Made by a program: the position numbers and the translations under genes. Below, piece after piece: positions 50,307 to 59,464 of a DNA stretch of 64,000 nucleotides. A model generated the notes under the pieces. The model was not told the origin of the DNA. It worked only from the letters and a program-made list of their open reading frames with translations, and ran no database searches. The stretch's first letter is position 1. Every line of letters starts with the position of its first letter. Source of the stretch: Rhinopithecimicrobium faecis (GTDB lineage: Bacteria; Bacteroidota; Bacteroidia; Sphingobacteriales; Sphingobacteriaceae); assembly GCA_017942165.1 (NCBI GenBank), contig JAGKSB010000011.1:1-64000 (forward strand), in the 5' to 3' direction.

Positions 50307-51137
50307 TTATTTTTCTGGAGCCATGGAGTAAACAAGTTGTTTTACTTCCTCAGCCCAAGTAGATTCTTCTTTACTTTTATCAAAATACGTGTACGAAATA
50401 GGCTTTCCTATCCGTATGATAATGTTTTTATTACGCGCTGAAAACATTTCATGCGGCAATACAAGCATCTCTAAGTTAGTCTTGATACCTAACTTCCTAC
50501 GCCAACGGGATAGATTATAGAAAAAATTTGAATTTTCACCTTCAATATAAACGGGAACAACGTCTTTTTTATATTTCTTAGCCTTATTAATAAAGCTTTT
50601 TTGCCACTGCAGATCCATAACACCATGAGACTGCTTCCGGGAAACTAATCCGGCAGGAAAAACTAGTAACGCTTCCTTAGCGGCATAAGCCTGTTGAATG
50701 GCCATCGCCTGAGAGCGCCCTTGCCCACCTACCTTATTCACGGGAACAAATAAAGGCTGCAAGTTTTCCACATTCATTAGAATATCATTGACTAGGAACT
50801 TCACATCTTGGCGATGTTTACCGATAGCATACATAAATGCCACCCCATCTAAGCCCCCCAAGGGGTGATTGGAAGCAAAAATAACGGAATCTTCTAAAGG
50901 AATGTTTTCCTGCCCTACTAAAGTTACCGAGGCTCCTAAATATTCTATTAAACCATCAACAAACTCAAGTCCACGCTTATCAGCATAGCGAGTCATAATG
51001 ATGTTAATATCATCAATATGTACGAGTCGTTCTAAAAAGCTGGTAAGTGCGTTGGGAATCCATTTCAGTAATTTGGGGTTCTTCTTTTTAATTACATCGC
51101 GGATGTCAATATATTTCTTCGGCTGCTCTATATTCAT
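50307..51137 (-). CDS. PlsC-type O-acyltransferase of the aminoacyl-lipid pathway (GlsA-like)
   Basis: This 276-residue membrane-associated protein has the acyltransferase motif FASNHPLGGLDGVAFMYAIG (about 88-107). Canonical PlsC enzymes have HX4D; here His and Asp are five residues apart (HPLGGLD). The second block PAGLVSRKQSHGVMDLQWQKSF provides the phosphate-binding-like loop. It probably adds the second acyl chain to the hydroxyl of the N-acylated amino acid. It is read first, with the GNAT gene 5 bases after it, so they form an operon. Confidence 0.78.
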   Translation of the reverse strand: MNIEQPKKYIDIRDVIKKKNPKLLKWIPNALTSFLERLVHIDDINIIMTRYADKRGLEFVDGLIEYLGASVTLVGQENIPLEDSVIFASNHPLGGLDGVAFMYAIGKHRQDVKFLVNDILMNVENLQPLFVPVNKVGGQGRSQAMAIQQAYAAKEALLVFPAGLVSRKQSHGVMDLQWQKSFINKAKKYKKDVVPVYIEGENSNFFYNLSRWRRKLGIKTNLEMLVLPHEMFSARNKNIIIRIGKPISYTYFDKSKEESTWAEEVKQLVYSMAPEK

Positions 51138-51349
51138 TTTCTTAAATAATACGCTCCTACAAGGTACTGCATAGTGTAGAATTATTTGTAAAATTAATTA
51201 AAAATAGTATATACTCTGAAATAAGATGTATAATAATTACATATTTATTATAATTCAACAATATCGATTGTTTTTGTATTTAAAAGCACTTATTTAAGGA
51301 GGCGTCTCAATATTTATTCGTATATTATTAACATCCTAATTCGTAGAAT

Positions 51350-52012
51350 ATGCAAATAGCACAAATAGTGACTGAACCAACAATTTATGCCTCCAACAAG
51401 GACTCCATTGCCTATCTATTAGACCTGATGGAAGACTACAAGTTAGCAGGGCTTCCCATCGTTGATCAGGCGCATTATATGGGCTATGTATTAGAAGCGG
51501 ATCTTATTAATTTTTCTGACAGCAGCCTAGCACTCCCTCCTGCTGCGATACGTCATGATCCAATCTTTGTATACAATAACCAGCATATCTACGATGCCCT
51601 TCAAATTTCACAGCACTTCGCCTTGGATTTTATTCCTGTTATCACGGCCGACCAAGACTATAAAGGCCTACTTAGGCCTATCGATATTCTAAAAGGATTG
51701 ACGGCGTTGAGTAGTGGCGATGAGCTTGGAGCGATACTCAGTCTGACCTTATTAAAAAGAGACTATTCTTTGAGTCATCTTTCCCATTTAATAGAGAATG
51801 AAAATTGCAAGATTCTTTCCTTAGCCGTGCAGGAGCTCCCCGAGGAGGAGTTATTACGCCTGACGCTACGCTTGGATACCCATCAAATCGAAGCGGTGGA
51901 GTCTGCCTTATTACGTCATAATTACACCATCGAAGCACAGTATCATCAAGCTGAACCTAGCAGTGATTTAGGAAGTAGATTTGAAAATCTGATGAAGTAT
52001 CTACAGATGTAA
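51350..52012 (+). CDS. CBS domain pair protein
   Basis: This 220-residue soluble protein has two CBS motifs in residues 1-125 (SIAYLLDLMEDYKLAGLPIVDQ and IYDALQISQHFALDFIPVITADQDYKGLL). These usually bind adenine nucleotides and sense energy state. The C-terminal half (about 130-220) resembles an ACT-like alpha/beta segment (YSLSHLSHLIENENCKILSL), as in AcuB-type proteins. It lies 36 bases before nadK in the same direction, so it might report nucleotide levels in that context. Confidence 0.82.
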   Translation: MQIAQIVTEPTIYASNKDSIAYLLDLMEDYKLAGLPIVDQAHYMGYVLEADLINFSDSSLALPPAAIRHDPIFVYNNQHIYDALQISQHFALDFIPVITADQDYKGLLRPIDILKGLTALSSGDELGAILSLTLLKRDYSLSHLSHLIENENCKILSLAVQELPEEELLRLTLRLDTHQIEAVESALLRHNYTIEAQYHQAEPSSDLGSRFENLMKYLQM

Positions 52013-52048
52013 GAAAGATTTTCTCATCTTTGACAAAAATAACATATT

Positions 52049-52933
52049 ATGAGAATAGCGGTTTATGGTAGGGACTTTAGTCCTGCAGTTATACCACATG
52101 TCCAACATTTATTTAAGCTTTTAGAAGATCGTGGAATTGATATCTGGGTATATGATCCTTTCTACGCATTTTTAAAGAATCAATTTTTATGCCCAACGAA
52201 CCTTTGCACCTATTCCAAGCACGAGGATCTACCCAAGGATATTGATATTATGTTGAGCCTAGGGGGAGATGGCACCATGCTTTCCGCCGTTTCTATTATA
52301 AAAAATTCAGGTATACCTATTGCCGGAATAAACTTTGGAAGGCTAGGTTTCTTAGCTTCCATCCATAAATCCAAAATTGAGGAGGCCTTAAACCAGCTTA
52401 TTTCTAAAGATTATCAGATTCAAAAGCGCGCTTTAATAGCGGTTAGCTCACCGAATAAAAACCTCTTCGAAGGTAATAACTATGCATTAAATGATATCAC
52501 GGTATTCAGGTATGATAGCTCTGCTATGATTACAGTAAATGCCTATTTAAATGGGGAGTTATTAAATGCTTACTGGGCCGATGGATTAATTATTGCTACG
52601 CCTACAGGTTCTACGGCTTATTCACTCAGCTGTGGGGGCCCTATTATTATGCCTGGATCGGGAAATTTCGTGATAACACCAATTTCTCCTCACAACTTGA
52701 ATGTTCGCCCGATTATTATATCCTCCGAATTCGAGCTGACCTTAGAAATAGAATCACGCACAGAAAAATATATCTTAAGCTGTGATTCTAAATTTGAGAC
52801 TATGCATACAAAAGAGACGCTAAGCATTCGTAAAGCGCCATTCTTTATAAATTTAATCCGCCTTCCAGGAGAAAGTTATTTCGCAACATTACGAGAGAAA
52901 TTACTTTGGGGAATAGACGTTAGAAATTATTAA
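52049..52933 (+). CDS. nadK: NAD kinase
   Basis: This 294-residue enzyme phosphorylates NAD to NADP. It has LSLGGDGTMLSAV (about 69-81, with the catalytic Asp74), GINFGRLGFLAS, the NE/D motif as ALNDITVFRYD and the nucleotide block WADGLIIATPTGSTAYSLSCGGPI. The length is normal. It follows the CBS gene closely and is followed by a 9-bp inverted repeat (GCTAATTCA at 52944, TGAATTAGC at 52971), a weak terminator at most. Confidence 0.95.
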   Translation: MRIAVYGRDFSPAVIPHVQHLFKLLEDRGIDIWVYDPFYAFLKNQFLCPTNLCTYSKHEDLPKDIDIMLSLGGDGTMLSAVSIIKNSGIPIAGINFGRLGFLASIHKSKIEEALNQLISKDYQIQKRALIAVSSPNKNLFEGNNYALNDITVFRYDSSAMITVNAYLNGELLNAYWADGLIIATPTGSTAYSLSCGGPIIMPGSGNFVITPISPHNLNVRPIIISSEFELTLEIESRTEKYILSCDSKFETMHTKETLSIRKAPFFINLIRLPGESYFATLREKLLWGIDVRNY

Positions 52934-53085
52934 TTATGGGATAGCTAATTCAAATTATTAACAGTTTTTATGAATTAGCAATCGTATTTATTAATTATCT
53001 TTACCACAGAAATATAAGATGAATGTAATTATTACCTTCATTTTCTTAAAGCCTTCGCGGCTTTGTGTACAAGAATTAAACATAA

Positions 53086-53823
53086 ATGAGCATTTTAGAT
53101 CAAATTGATACGAATAAATTACCCCAACATGTGGCTGTAATCATGGATGGCAATGGTAGATGGGCAAAGGAAAAGGGTAAATTACGCATCTTTGGACATC
53201 AATCTGGCGTGAAAGCTGTGAGACAAACGCTGGAGGCAGCTTTAGAGTTGGGCGTAGAATACTTGACACTTTATGCCTTTTCTTCGGAGAATTGGAATCG
53301 TCCGAAGTTGGAAGTTTTAGCGCTGATGGAGTTGCTCGTAGTAACGCTAAATAAGGAAGTAAAGAATTTCATGAAAAATGGAGTCCGTGTGAATGCTATT
53401 GGCAGTTTAAGTCAGCTTCCAAAATCAGCACAGAACAAGCTTCAGGAGGTCATCAATGCGACGCAACATAACCGTACATGTACCTTGACAATTGCTTTGA
53501 GCTACAGCTCAAAAATGGAAATTGTCGATGCTACAAAAAATATTGTCAACGCCGTCTTAGCAGGCACTTTACGTGCTGAGGATATCACGGAAGAGACTAT
53601 TACAAACAACCTTTATACAGCAAATATCCCAAACCCGGATTTACTTATACGCACCTCTGGGGAGCATCGCATAAGTAATTTCCTATTATGGCAAATAGCC
53701 TACGCAGAGCTCTATTTTTCACCTGTGATGTGGCCAGAATTTACCACGGAACATTTTTACCAAGCAGTCTTAGATTATCAAGCGCGAGAAAGAAGATTCG
53801 GAAAGACTTCAGAACAGCTATAA
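53086..53823 (+). CDS. uppS: Isoprenyl transferase (undecaprenyl diphosphate synthase)
   Basis: This 245-residue cis-prenyltransferase makes the C55 carrier lipid for cell-wall and surface polysaccharide synthesis. Diagnostic blocks are VAVIMDGNGRWAKEKG with catalytic Asp21, LYAFSSENWNRP, PDLLIRTSGEHRISNFLLWQIAYAEL and FGKTSEQ at the end. It precedes bamA by 120 bases, an arrangement typical for the phylum. A TATCTTTA element (52996-53003) may be its promoter. Confidence 0.95.
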   Translation: MSILDQIDTNKLPQHVAVIMDGNGRWAKEKGKLRIFGHQSGVKAVRQTLEAALELGVEYLTLYAFSSENWNRPKLEVLALMELLVVTLNKEVKNFMKNGVRVNAIGSLSQLPKSAQNKLQEVINATQHNRTCTLTIALSYSSKMEIVDATKNIVNAVLAGTLRAEDITEETITNNLYTANIPNPDLLIRTSGEHRISNFLLWQIAYAELYFSPVMWPEFTTEHFYQAVLDYQARERRFGKTSEQL

Positions 53824-53943
53824 TTTACCTATATTTAACCAGATTACCCGCAGAAAAGATTTAACTGTAAACCTTTAAATTTTTCTTAATTAACAAAAAT
53901 TAACAACTGATTGGTGTACTTTAGCATCGATAAAATATTTTAG

Positions 53944-56517
53944 ATGAAGCGCATAGTATTTTTTGTATTCTTCGTTGCGGTTGCACAATTGCAATTTTCT
54001 CAGGCACAAGTGAGAAGCAACCCAATAAACTTAAATGACACAGAAGTATTTTCCTATATTAATCCCAAAGATTACGTTATTGGAGAAATACGTGTTTCGG
54101 GCACCCAATATTTGGATAATGATGTGTTAATTACCATCTCCAAATTGCAAAAAGGTCAACACCTAGAAGTTCCTTCTGAAGCGACATCTAATGTGGTCAA
54201 AAATTTAATGGGACAAGGTCTTTTCGATGATGTCCAATTATGGGCCGACCGTATTGAGGGCGAAACAATCTATTTAGAAATTCGCGTTCAAGAAAGACCG
54301 CGCCTAACGCGGATTGATTTAAATGGCCTTAGCAAAAGCCAAACGGAAGAAATTCGTAAACGCCTCAATGAAAATACGGGGAAAATCGTTAACGAAAACT
54401 TGATCAACACCACCAAAAACACCATCCAAAGGTATCTACGTGAGAAAGCTTTCTTATACCCTGACATAAAAATCACCCCTAAAAAAGATAGTGCGCAAGC
54501 AAATAATGAAATTCTTGATGTGCAGGTAGACCGCAATAGCAAGGTGCGTGCGGAATCTATCAACTTCTCAGGAACTGAGAAATTCTCCCAAAAAGAATTA
54601 CGTAAGATGTTTAAAGGGGTAAAACAAAAAGCCTGGTTTAGAATCTTTGGTCCTGGAAAATTTAAGGAAGAGAAATATAAAGAAGCGAAAGAAAACTTAA
54701 TTACTAACCTCCATAAAAAAGGTTACCGCGACGCGGAAATTATTAAAGATACCGTTTCTAGGGTAGACGAAAAAAGTGTGAAAGTAGACATCGATTTATA
54801 CGAAGGTCCAAAATACTATTTCGGAAAAATCAACTGGTCAGGAAACTCCAAATATTCAGATTCTGTCTTAAATATTATTTTAGGTATTGAAAAAGGTCAG
54901 GTGTTCTCCGAAGAAACACTGATGAATAAGTTAATGGGCCCTACACGTAATAATGATGATATATCCACATTATATATGAATGACGGGTACTTAACATTTT
55001 CCATTGACCCTATTCAAACGAAAGTATATAACGATACCATAGACCTGGATTTACGTATGTATGAGGGTGCACAGTATACCATCAATAATGTACTTGTAAA
55101 AGGAAATGACGTAACCAATGACCGCGTTGTATTACGTTCGATCTATACGAAGCCAGGACAGAAATTCTCCAAAGCTTTAATTATGCAATCTGTTCGTGAA
55201 ATTGCCCAATTGGGAAATTTTGATGAACAGAAAACAAACCCTGTACCTACAAATTTAAACCATGCTGAAGCAACCGTAGATGTGTTGTATAATGTTGCAG
55301 AAAAACCTTCCGATCAGGTGGAACTTTCTGGTGGTTACGGTGCGGGACAGATAATCGGTACCTTAGGCTTAACATTCAATAACTTCTCAACAGCAAACTT
55401 ATTCAATAAAAGTGCTTGGAAACCATTACCACGTGGTGATGGACAGAAGTTAAGCTTACGTGGACAGACTTCAGGTAAACGTTACCAATCCTACTCCTTC
55501 TCCTTCTCGGAGCCTTGGTTAGGCGGTAAAAAACCTATTTACTTTGGCTTATCAGCTTATACCTCGAACTCTTCCTACGGAGGATTTAACAACTACACAG
55601 GACAGCAGATGGTAGAAGATTCTAAATTACAACGTATTTGGATGACAGGGGTTACAGCAACTTTAGGAAAGCGTCTACAATGGCCTGACAACTATTTCCA
55701 AATTAATAGCTCACTATCTTTCCAGCGTTATAAATTACAGAACTACCCTTCTTACTTCTTGTTTGATAATGGTACGGCTTACAATATAAACTTTACACAG
55801 GAAATTTCGCGGAACTCAATCGATGCGCCTATCTACCCTACTTCAGGAGTAAATCTTAAGTTTTCCGTTCAGTTAACGCCACCATATTCCCTATTTAATA
55901 AATTAAATTATAATACAGCATCTGAGCAAGATCGTTTCCGTTGGACAGAATACCACAAATGGAAATTTGACTCGCAATGGTACACTAAAATTGTTGGTAA
56001 GTTAGTCTTCAAAGCACAAGCACAATTTGGTTTCTTAGGATCATACTCCGACAAAACAGGAACATCAACTTTCGAGCGTTTCAAATTAGGGGGTGATGGT
56101 ATGCAAGGATTTGACTTCTTGCAGGGATCTGAAATTATCGCTATGCGTGGTTATTCTAATGGTACCGTTATTCCTGCTAGCACGCCGAATAATTTACAGA
56201 GTATTGCCATTAGCTCAGGTAGCCCAATCTATACGAAATACCAAATGGAATTAAGACATCCAGTAATGTTAAATGACCAAGCAACAGTGTTTGTATTAGC
56301 ATTTGCAGAAGCGGGTAACACCTGGAATAAGTTCTCAGAATTTAACCCTTTTAAAGTACGTCGTTCAGCGGGTGTTGGAGCTCGTATCTTCCTTCCGATC
56401 TTCGGTATGTTAGGTATTGACTACGGCCATGCTTTCGACCCTATTCCAGGCTTAAATAGCAGCCAATGGAAACAAAATTTTACATTTAGTATCATGCAGA
56501 ATATGGGCGGATTCTAA
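53944..56517 (+). CDS. bamA: Outer membrane protein assembly factor BamA
   Basis: This 857-residue protein inserts beta-barrel proteins into the outer membrane. A signal peptide ends near SQAQ (residue 22). POTRA domains follow (IGEIRVSGTQYLDNDVL, TRIDLNGLSKSQTEEIRKRL, AESINFSGTEKFSQKELRKM, YYFGKINWSGNSKYSDSVL, YTINNVLVKGNDVTNDRVVL, so about five). An Omp85 barrel with a VRSF/GFDF-like turn (RGYSNGTVIP) ends in FTFSIMQNMGGF. It is followed by a good terminator and then two ompH genes that code for its periplasmic chaperones. Confidence 0.95.
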   Translation: MKRIVFFVFFVAVAQLQFSQAQVRSNPINLNDTEVFSYINPKDYVIGEIRVSGTQYLDNDVLITISKLQKGQHLEVPSEATSNVVKNLMGQGLFDDVQLWADRIEGETIYLEIRVQERPRLTRIDLNGLSKSQTEEIRKRLNENTGKIVNENLINTTKNTIQRYLREKAFLYPDIKITPKKDSAQANNEILDVQVDRNSKVRAESINFSGTEKFSQKELRKMFKGVKQKAWFRIFGPGKFKEEKYKEAKENLITNLHKKGYRDAEIIKDTVSRVDEKSVKVDIDLYEGPKYYFGKINWSGNSKYSDSVLNIILGIEKGQVFSEETLMNKLMGPTRNNDDISTLYMNDGYLTFSIDPIQTKVYNDTIDLDLRMYEGAQYTINNVLVKGNDVTNDRVVLRSIYTKPGQKFSKALIMQSVREIAQLGNFDEQKTNPVPTNLNHAEATVDVLYNVAEKPSDQVELSGGYGAGQIIGTLGLTFNNFSTANLFNKSAWKPLPRGDGQKLSLRGQTSGKRYQSYSFSFSEPWLGGKKPIYFGLSAYTSNSSYGGFNNYTGQQMVEDSKLQRIWMTGVTATLGKRLQWPDNYFQINSSLSFQRYKLQNYPSYFLFDNGTAYNINFTQEISRNSIDAPIYPTSGVNLKFSVQLTPPYSLFNKLNYNTASEQDRFRWTEYHKWKFDSQWYTKIVGKLVFKAQAQFGFLGSYSDKTGTSTFERFKLGGDGMQGFDFLQGSEIIAMRGYSNGTVIPASTPNNLQSIAISSGSPIYTKYQMELRHPVMLNDQATVFVLAFAEAGNTWNKFSEFNPFKVRRSAGVGARIFLPIFGMLGIDYGHAFDPIPGLNSSQWKQNFTFSIMQNMGGF

Positions 56518-56554
56518 GCCCTTAAAATTTAACTGCTAAAATTTATTTTAAAGG

Positions 56555-56589
56555 AGAGGCTTTCTGAAAAGAGAAGCCTCTTTTTTTTT
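56555..56589 (+). terminator. Terminator of bamA
   Basis: AGAGGCTT (56555-56562) pairs with AAGCCTCT (56574-56581), followed by nine T. It ends the uppS-bamA unit, so the ompH genes need their own promoter. Confidence 0.85.
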
Positions 56590-56746
56590 GCAACGCTTTT
56601 TTTTTACTATATTCACGAAATCAATTGTACGCCATTAATTTTCAATCTTCGCTTTAAAAAAGGTCGGATTTTTAACATTAATTAACACCGATTATAGTCT
56701 TATTAGCGTGCCCTAGCATGGAATACAACTAAAATTAAAGTATTTT

Positions 56747-56764
56747 TGGAACAAATATTGACAT
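56747..56764 (+). promoter_or_regulatory. Possible sigma-54-like promoter of ompH
   Basis: TTGGAAC at 56747-56753 and TTGAC at 56758-56762 have the GG-N10-G spacing of sigma-54 promoters (consensus TTGGCAC, N5, TTGCA) with two deviations. GGAACA alone also recalls an extracytoplasmic sigma -35 element. The position 45 bases before the ATG is suitable. No activator site was seen. Confidence 0.25.
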
Positions 56765-56807
56765 AGTCATCATACAAACAAATTGACAACAGTTAAATTT
56801 CTATAAA

Positions 56808-57341
56808 ATGAAAAAATTATTAATCGTAATCGCTTTTATAACTTGTGGTATCAGTGCGACATATGCACAACGCTTAGCCTATGTTGATTCAGAATATGTC
56901 ATCAAACACATCCCTGAATATACTGCTGCACAGAAGCAAATCGATGGTCTATCCACACAATGGCAGGCAGAGGTTGATGCTAAGTATGCTGATATTGAAA
57001 AATTATACAAAGCTTATCAAAATGATCAGTCGCTATTAAATGAAGATATGCGTCGCCGCCGGGAAGATGAGATTGTACGTAAGGAAAAAGAAGCTAAAGA
57101 ATTCCAACGTCAGAAGTTTGGTTTTGAAGGTGATTTATTCAAACAACGTACGAATTTAATTCAACCGATTCAGGAGCGTGTCAAAAAAGCGATCAAGGAT
57201 GTTGCCGCTTCACAGAATATTGAGTTAGTATTAGACCGTGCTTCGGAAGCTACTTTCTTATATGCAAACCCAAATTTGGATAAATCTAACGATATTATCA
57301 CAAAATTAGGCTTGAAACCGAATCCCGCGCTTGCAAAGTAA
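56808..57341 (+). CDS. OmpH/Skp family periplasmic chaperone (first copy)
   Basis: This 177-residue protein has a signal peptide ending at TYAQ (residue 21) and a helical hairpin with long charged coiled-coil arms (about 40-130, rich in Lys, Glu, Gln and Arg). It ends with the OmpH tail IKDVAASQNIELVLDRASEATFLYANPNLDKSNDIITKLG. Skp-type chaperones carry unfolded outer-membrane proteins to BamA, whose gene is just upstream. A second paralogue follows after 107 bases. Confidence 0.92.
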   Translation: MKKLLIVIAFITCGISATYAQRLAYVDSEYVIKHIPEYTAAQKQIDGLSTQWQAEVDAKYADIEKLYKAYQNDQSLLNEDMRRRREDEIVRKEKEAKEFQRQKFGFEGDLFKQRTNLIQPIQERVKKAIKDVAASQNIELVLDRASEATFLYANPNLDKSNDIITKLGLKPNPALAK

Positions 57342-57414
57342 ATATATGTTTGCTATAATTGCTTTGTAATTGCATATATTAATTAGTAAGTATATATTAG
57401 ATAATAAACAACCG

Positions 57415-57434
57415 GTTAAAGTATATACTTTAAC
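57415..57434. promoter_or_regulatory. 20-bp perfect palindrome upstream of the second ompH gene
   Basis: GTTAAAGTATATACTTTAAC is its own exact reverse complement and ends 14 bases before the ATG at 57449. It could be an operator for a dimeric regulator or an mRNA element near the start codon. It is not followed by a U-run. Confidence 0.5.
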
Positions 57435-57448
57435 ATTTAACGATTAAA

Positions 57449-57991
57449 ATGGAAAGAATGAAAAATTTAGTTAAAGGAGCAGCATTATTAGTTGTGATGT
57501 TCTTATCAACACAGTTTGCTAATGCGCAACAAAAAATTGGACATGTTAGTTTCAATGAAATTTTCTCTTTAACGACTGATTTCAAAACGGCTCAAGACCA
57601 ATTAAAAACATTAGGTGAAGCGAAAACAAAAGAAATCCAAGCTTTGTACACGGAGTTTCAAACGAAACAAACTGCAGCGAACGACAAATTACGTAACCGC
57701 TCTGAAGCGAATAAAGACAAAGTGGATGCTGAGTTACAAACATTGGGTACAGAATTACAAGATATGCAAAACCGTATCACTGAATTTCAACGTTTAGCAC
57801 AAGAAGAAGTTCAAAAGAAAGAAGAAGAATTGTTTACACCAATCCAAAAAAAGGTTGCTGACGCAATTACAGCTGTTTCTAAAGAAAAAGGTTACGCGTA
57901 TGTATTGGACGTTTCAACAGGATCAATTCCTTACTTTCAAGGAGGTGATGACTTAACGCCAGCAGTAAAATCAAAATTAGGTATTAAATAA
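57449..57991 (+). CDS. OmpH/Skp family periplasmic chaperone (second copy)
   Basis: This 180-residue protein has a signal peptide (LVKGAALLVVMFLSTQFANAQ) and coiled-coil arms (about 45-125, with EAKTKEIQALYTEFQTKQ). It ends with the OmpH tail KVADAITAVSKEKGYAYVLDVSTGSIPYFQGGDDLTPAVKSKLGIK. It is a paralogue of the preceding gene and likely shares its role with BamA. Two start codons (57449 and 57458) are possible. It uses mostly A/T-ending codons and ends in a strong terminator. Confidence 0.92.
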   Translation: MERMKNLVKGAALLVVMFLSTQFANAQQKIGHVSFNEIFSLTTDFKTAQDQLKTLGEAKTKEIQALYTEFQTKQTAANDKLRNRSEANKDKVDAELQTLGTELQDMQNRITEFQRLAQEEVQKKEEELFTPIQKKVADAITAVSKEKGYAYVLDVSTGSIPYFQGGDDLTPAVKSKLGIK

Positions 57992-58011
57992 GATACACTA
58001 TCTTTACAGAT

Positions 58012-58042
58012 AAGGGGACACGGTAACGTGTCCCCTTTTTTT
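58012..58042 (+). terminator. Terminator of the ompH genes
   Basis: AAGGGGACACG (58012-58022) pairs perfectly with CGTGTCCCCTT (58027-58037) around GTAA, followed by seven T in all. It is a strong intrinsic terminator. Confidence 0.92.
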
Positions 58043-58112
58043 ATTCAATACAGTCATTTATTTTTACACAATCTAAATAATTTATTATGCCTGCATAACA
58101 AAGTATTTATTA

Positions 58113-58120
58113 TATATTTG
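58113..58120 (+). promoter_or_regulatory. Probable -7 element for the Fe-S electron transfer genes
   Basis: TATATTTG matches TAnnTTTG and lies 21 bases before the ATG at 58142. CTG at 58091-58093 is the nearest -33 candidate at the correct distance. Confidence 0.45.
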
Positions 58121-58141
58121 TGTAAACCACTGTATTGAATT

Positions 58142-59443
58142 ATGATAAGCCAATTGATTTTTTTTATGCTACTGGGGGTTTCCCTCTTTTTGTTTGCCAA
58201 ACAAGCGCAACAGATCTATGCGAATATTCAGTTAGGCAAACCTGTAGATCGCTTTGATAATCCGAAAGCACGGATTAAAAAAATGTTGCTCGTGGCCTTT
58301 GGTCAACAGAAAATGTTTAAGCGCTGGACACCAGCAATCCTGCATCTTTTCGTTTATGTCGGTTTCTGTATCATCAATATAGAGATGATTGAAATTGTTA
58401 TTGATGGACTCTTTGGAACACATAGGATCCTTTCTTTCTTAGGAGGATTTTACAACTTTCTAATCGCTTCCTTTGAGATATTAGCTTTTTTAGTGCTCCT
58501 TGCCTGCCTGGTATTTCTAGTACGCAGAAATAGTATGCGTATCAAGCGATTCCAGTCCCCTGAATTAAAAGATTGGCCGAAGACAGATGCCAACTTAATC
58601 CTCATTACTGAGATTCTGTTAATGTCCGCGTTCTTACTGATGAATGCCGCAGACTATACCCTGCAGGGATTAGGAGTAGGCCATTATGCCCAAGTAGGGA
58701 GTTTTCCAATATCTAGCTTAATAAGCCCCTATTTAACGACCAATACCGAGACCCTCGTCTTTATTGAGCGAGGTTGCTGGTGGTTTCATATCGTAGGGAT
58801 ATTTGCTTTTTTAAACTACCTTCCCTATTCTAAGCATCTGCATATTATATTAGCTTTTCCAACAACGTATTTCTCGAATTTAAATCCCAAAGGGCAGTTG
58901 GACAATATGCCTTCAGTTACCCAAGAAGTAAAGGCTATGCTAGACCCTTCTTTCGTTCCACAGGTGTTGGAAGGTCCACTCCGCTTTGGCGTGAAGGATG
59001 TCCAAGACCTTACCTGGAAAAACCTCCTGGAAGCATATACCTGTACTGAATGTGGTCGCTGCACCTCTTCATGCCCTGCGAATATCACGGGAAAACTACT
59101 TTCACCGAGAAAGATCATGATGGATACCCGCGATAGACTGACAGAGGTAGGAGATAACGTCAAGAAGAATGGAAGCTTTGTAGACGACGGCAAATCGTTA
59201 ATAGACACTTATATCACACGAGCTGAAATATGGGCCTGTACGAGCTGTAACGCCTGCGTAGAGCAGTGCCCCGTCAATCTCAATCCCTTGGAGATTATTA
59301 TGGATCTCCGTCGCTTCGCTGTAATGGAGGAATCACAAGCTGCAGCATCTGTCAACGCGATGTTCTCCAATATTGAAAACAACGGCGCTCCGTGGAAATA
59401 TGCCCAAGCAGACCGTGCTAATTGGATCCAAGGAACAGATTAA
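58142..59443 (+). CDS. Membrane-bound Fe-S protein (HdrC/NarI-like)
   Basis: This 433-residue protein has about five membrane helices in its first 235 residues, then a cytoplasmic part with two [4Fe-4S] motifs: CTECGRCTSSCP (from about residue 301) and CTSCNACVEQCP (about 80 residues on). The layout joins a NarI-like membrane domain with an HdrC-like ferredoxin domain, so it probably moves electrons between the menaquinone pool and a soluble partner. That partner is likely the next gene product, which has CCG domains as in HdrB. The final donor or acceptor is not known. Confidence 0.85.
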   Translation: MISQLIFFMLLGVSLFLFAKQAQQIYANIQLGKPVDRFDNPKARIKKMLLVAFGQQKMFKRWTPAILHLFVYVGFCIINIEMIEIVIDGLFGTHRILSFLGGFYNFLIASFEILAFLVLLACLVFLVRRNSMRIKRFQSPELKDWPKTDANLILITEILLMSAFLLMNAADYTLQGLGVGHYAQVGSFPISSLISPYLTTNTETLVFIERGCWWFHIVGIFAFLNYLPYSKHLHIILAFPTTYFSNLNPKGQLDNMPSVTQEVKAMLDPSFVPQVLEGPLRFGVKDVQDLTWKNLLEAYTCTECGRCTSSCPANITGKLLSPRKIMMDTRDRLTEVGDNVKKNGSFVDDGKSLIDTYITRAEIWACTSCNACVEQCPVNLNPLEIIMDLRRFAVMEESQAAASVNAMFSNIENNGAPWKYAQADRANWIQGTD

Positions 59444-59464
59444 AACTTATTAAAAACTTACAGC

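Noticed and set aside
52944..52979. A 9-bp inverted repeat after nadK as a strong terminator
   Set aside because: An 18-base loop and no T run make it weak; it is mentioned only within the nadK entry.
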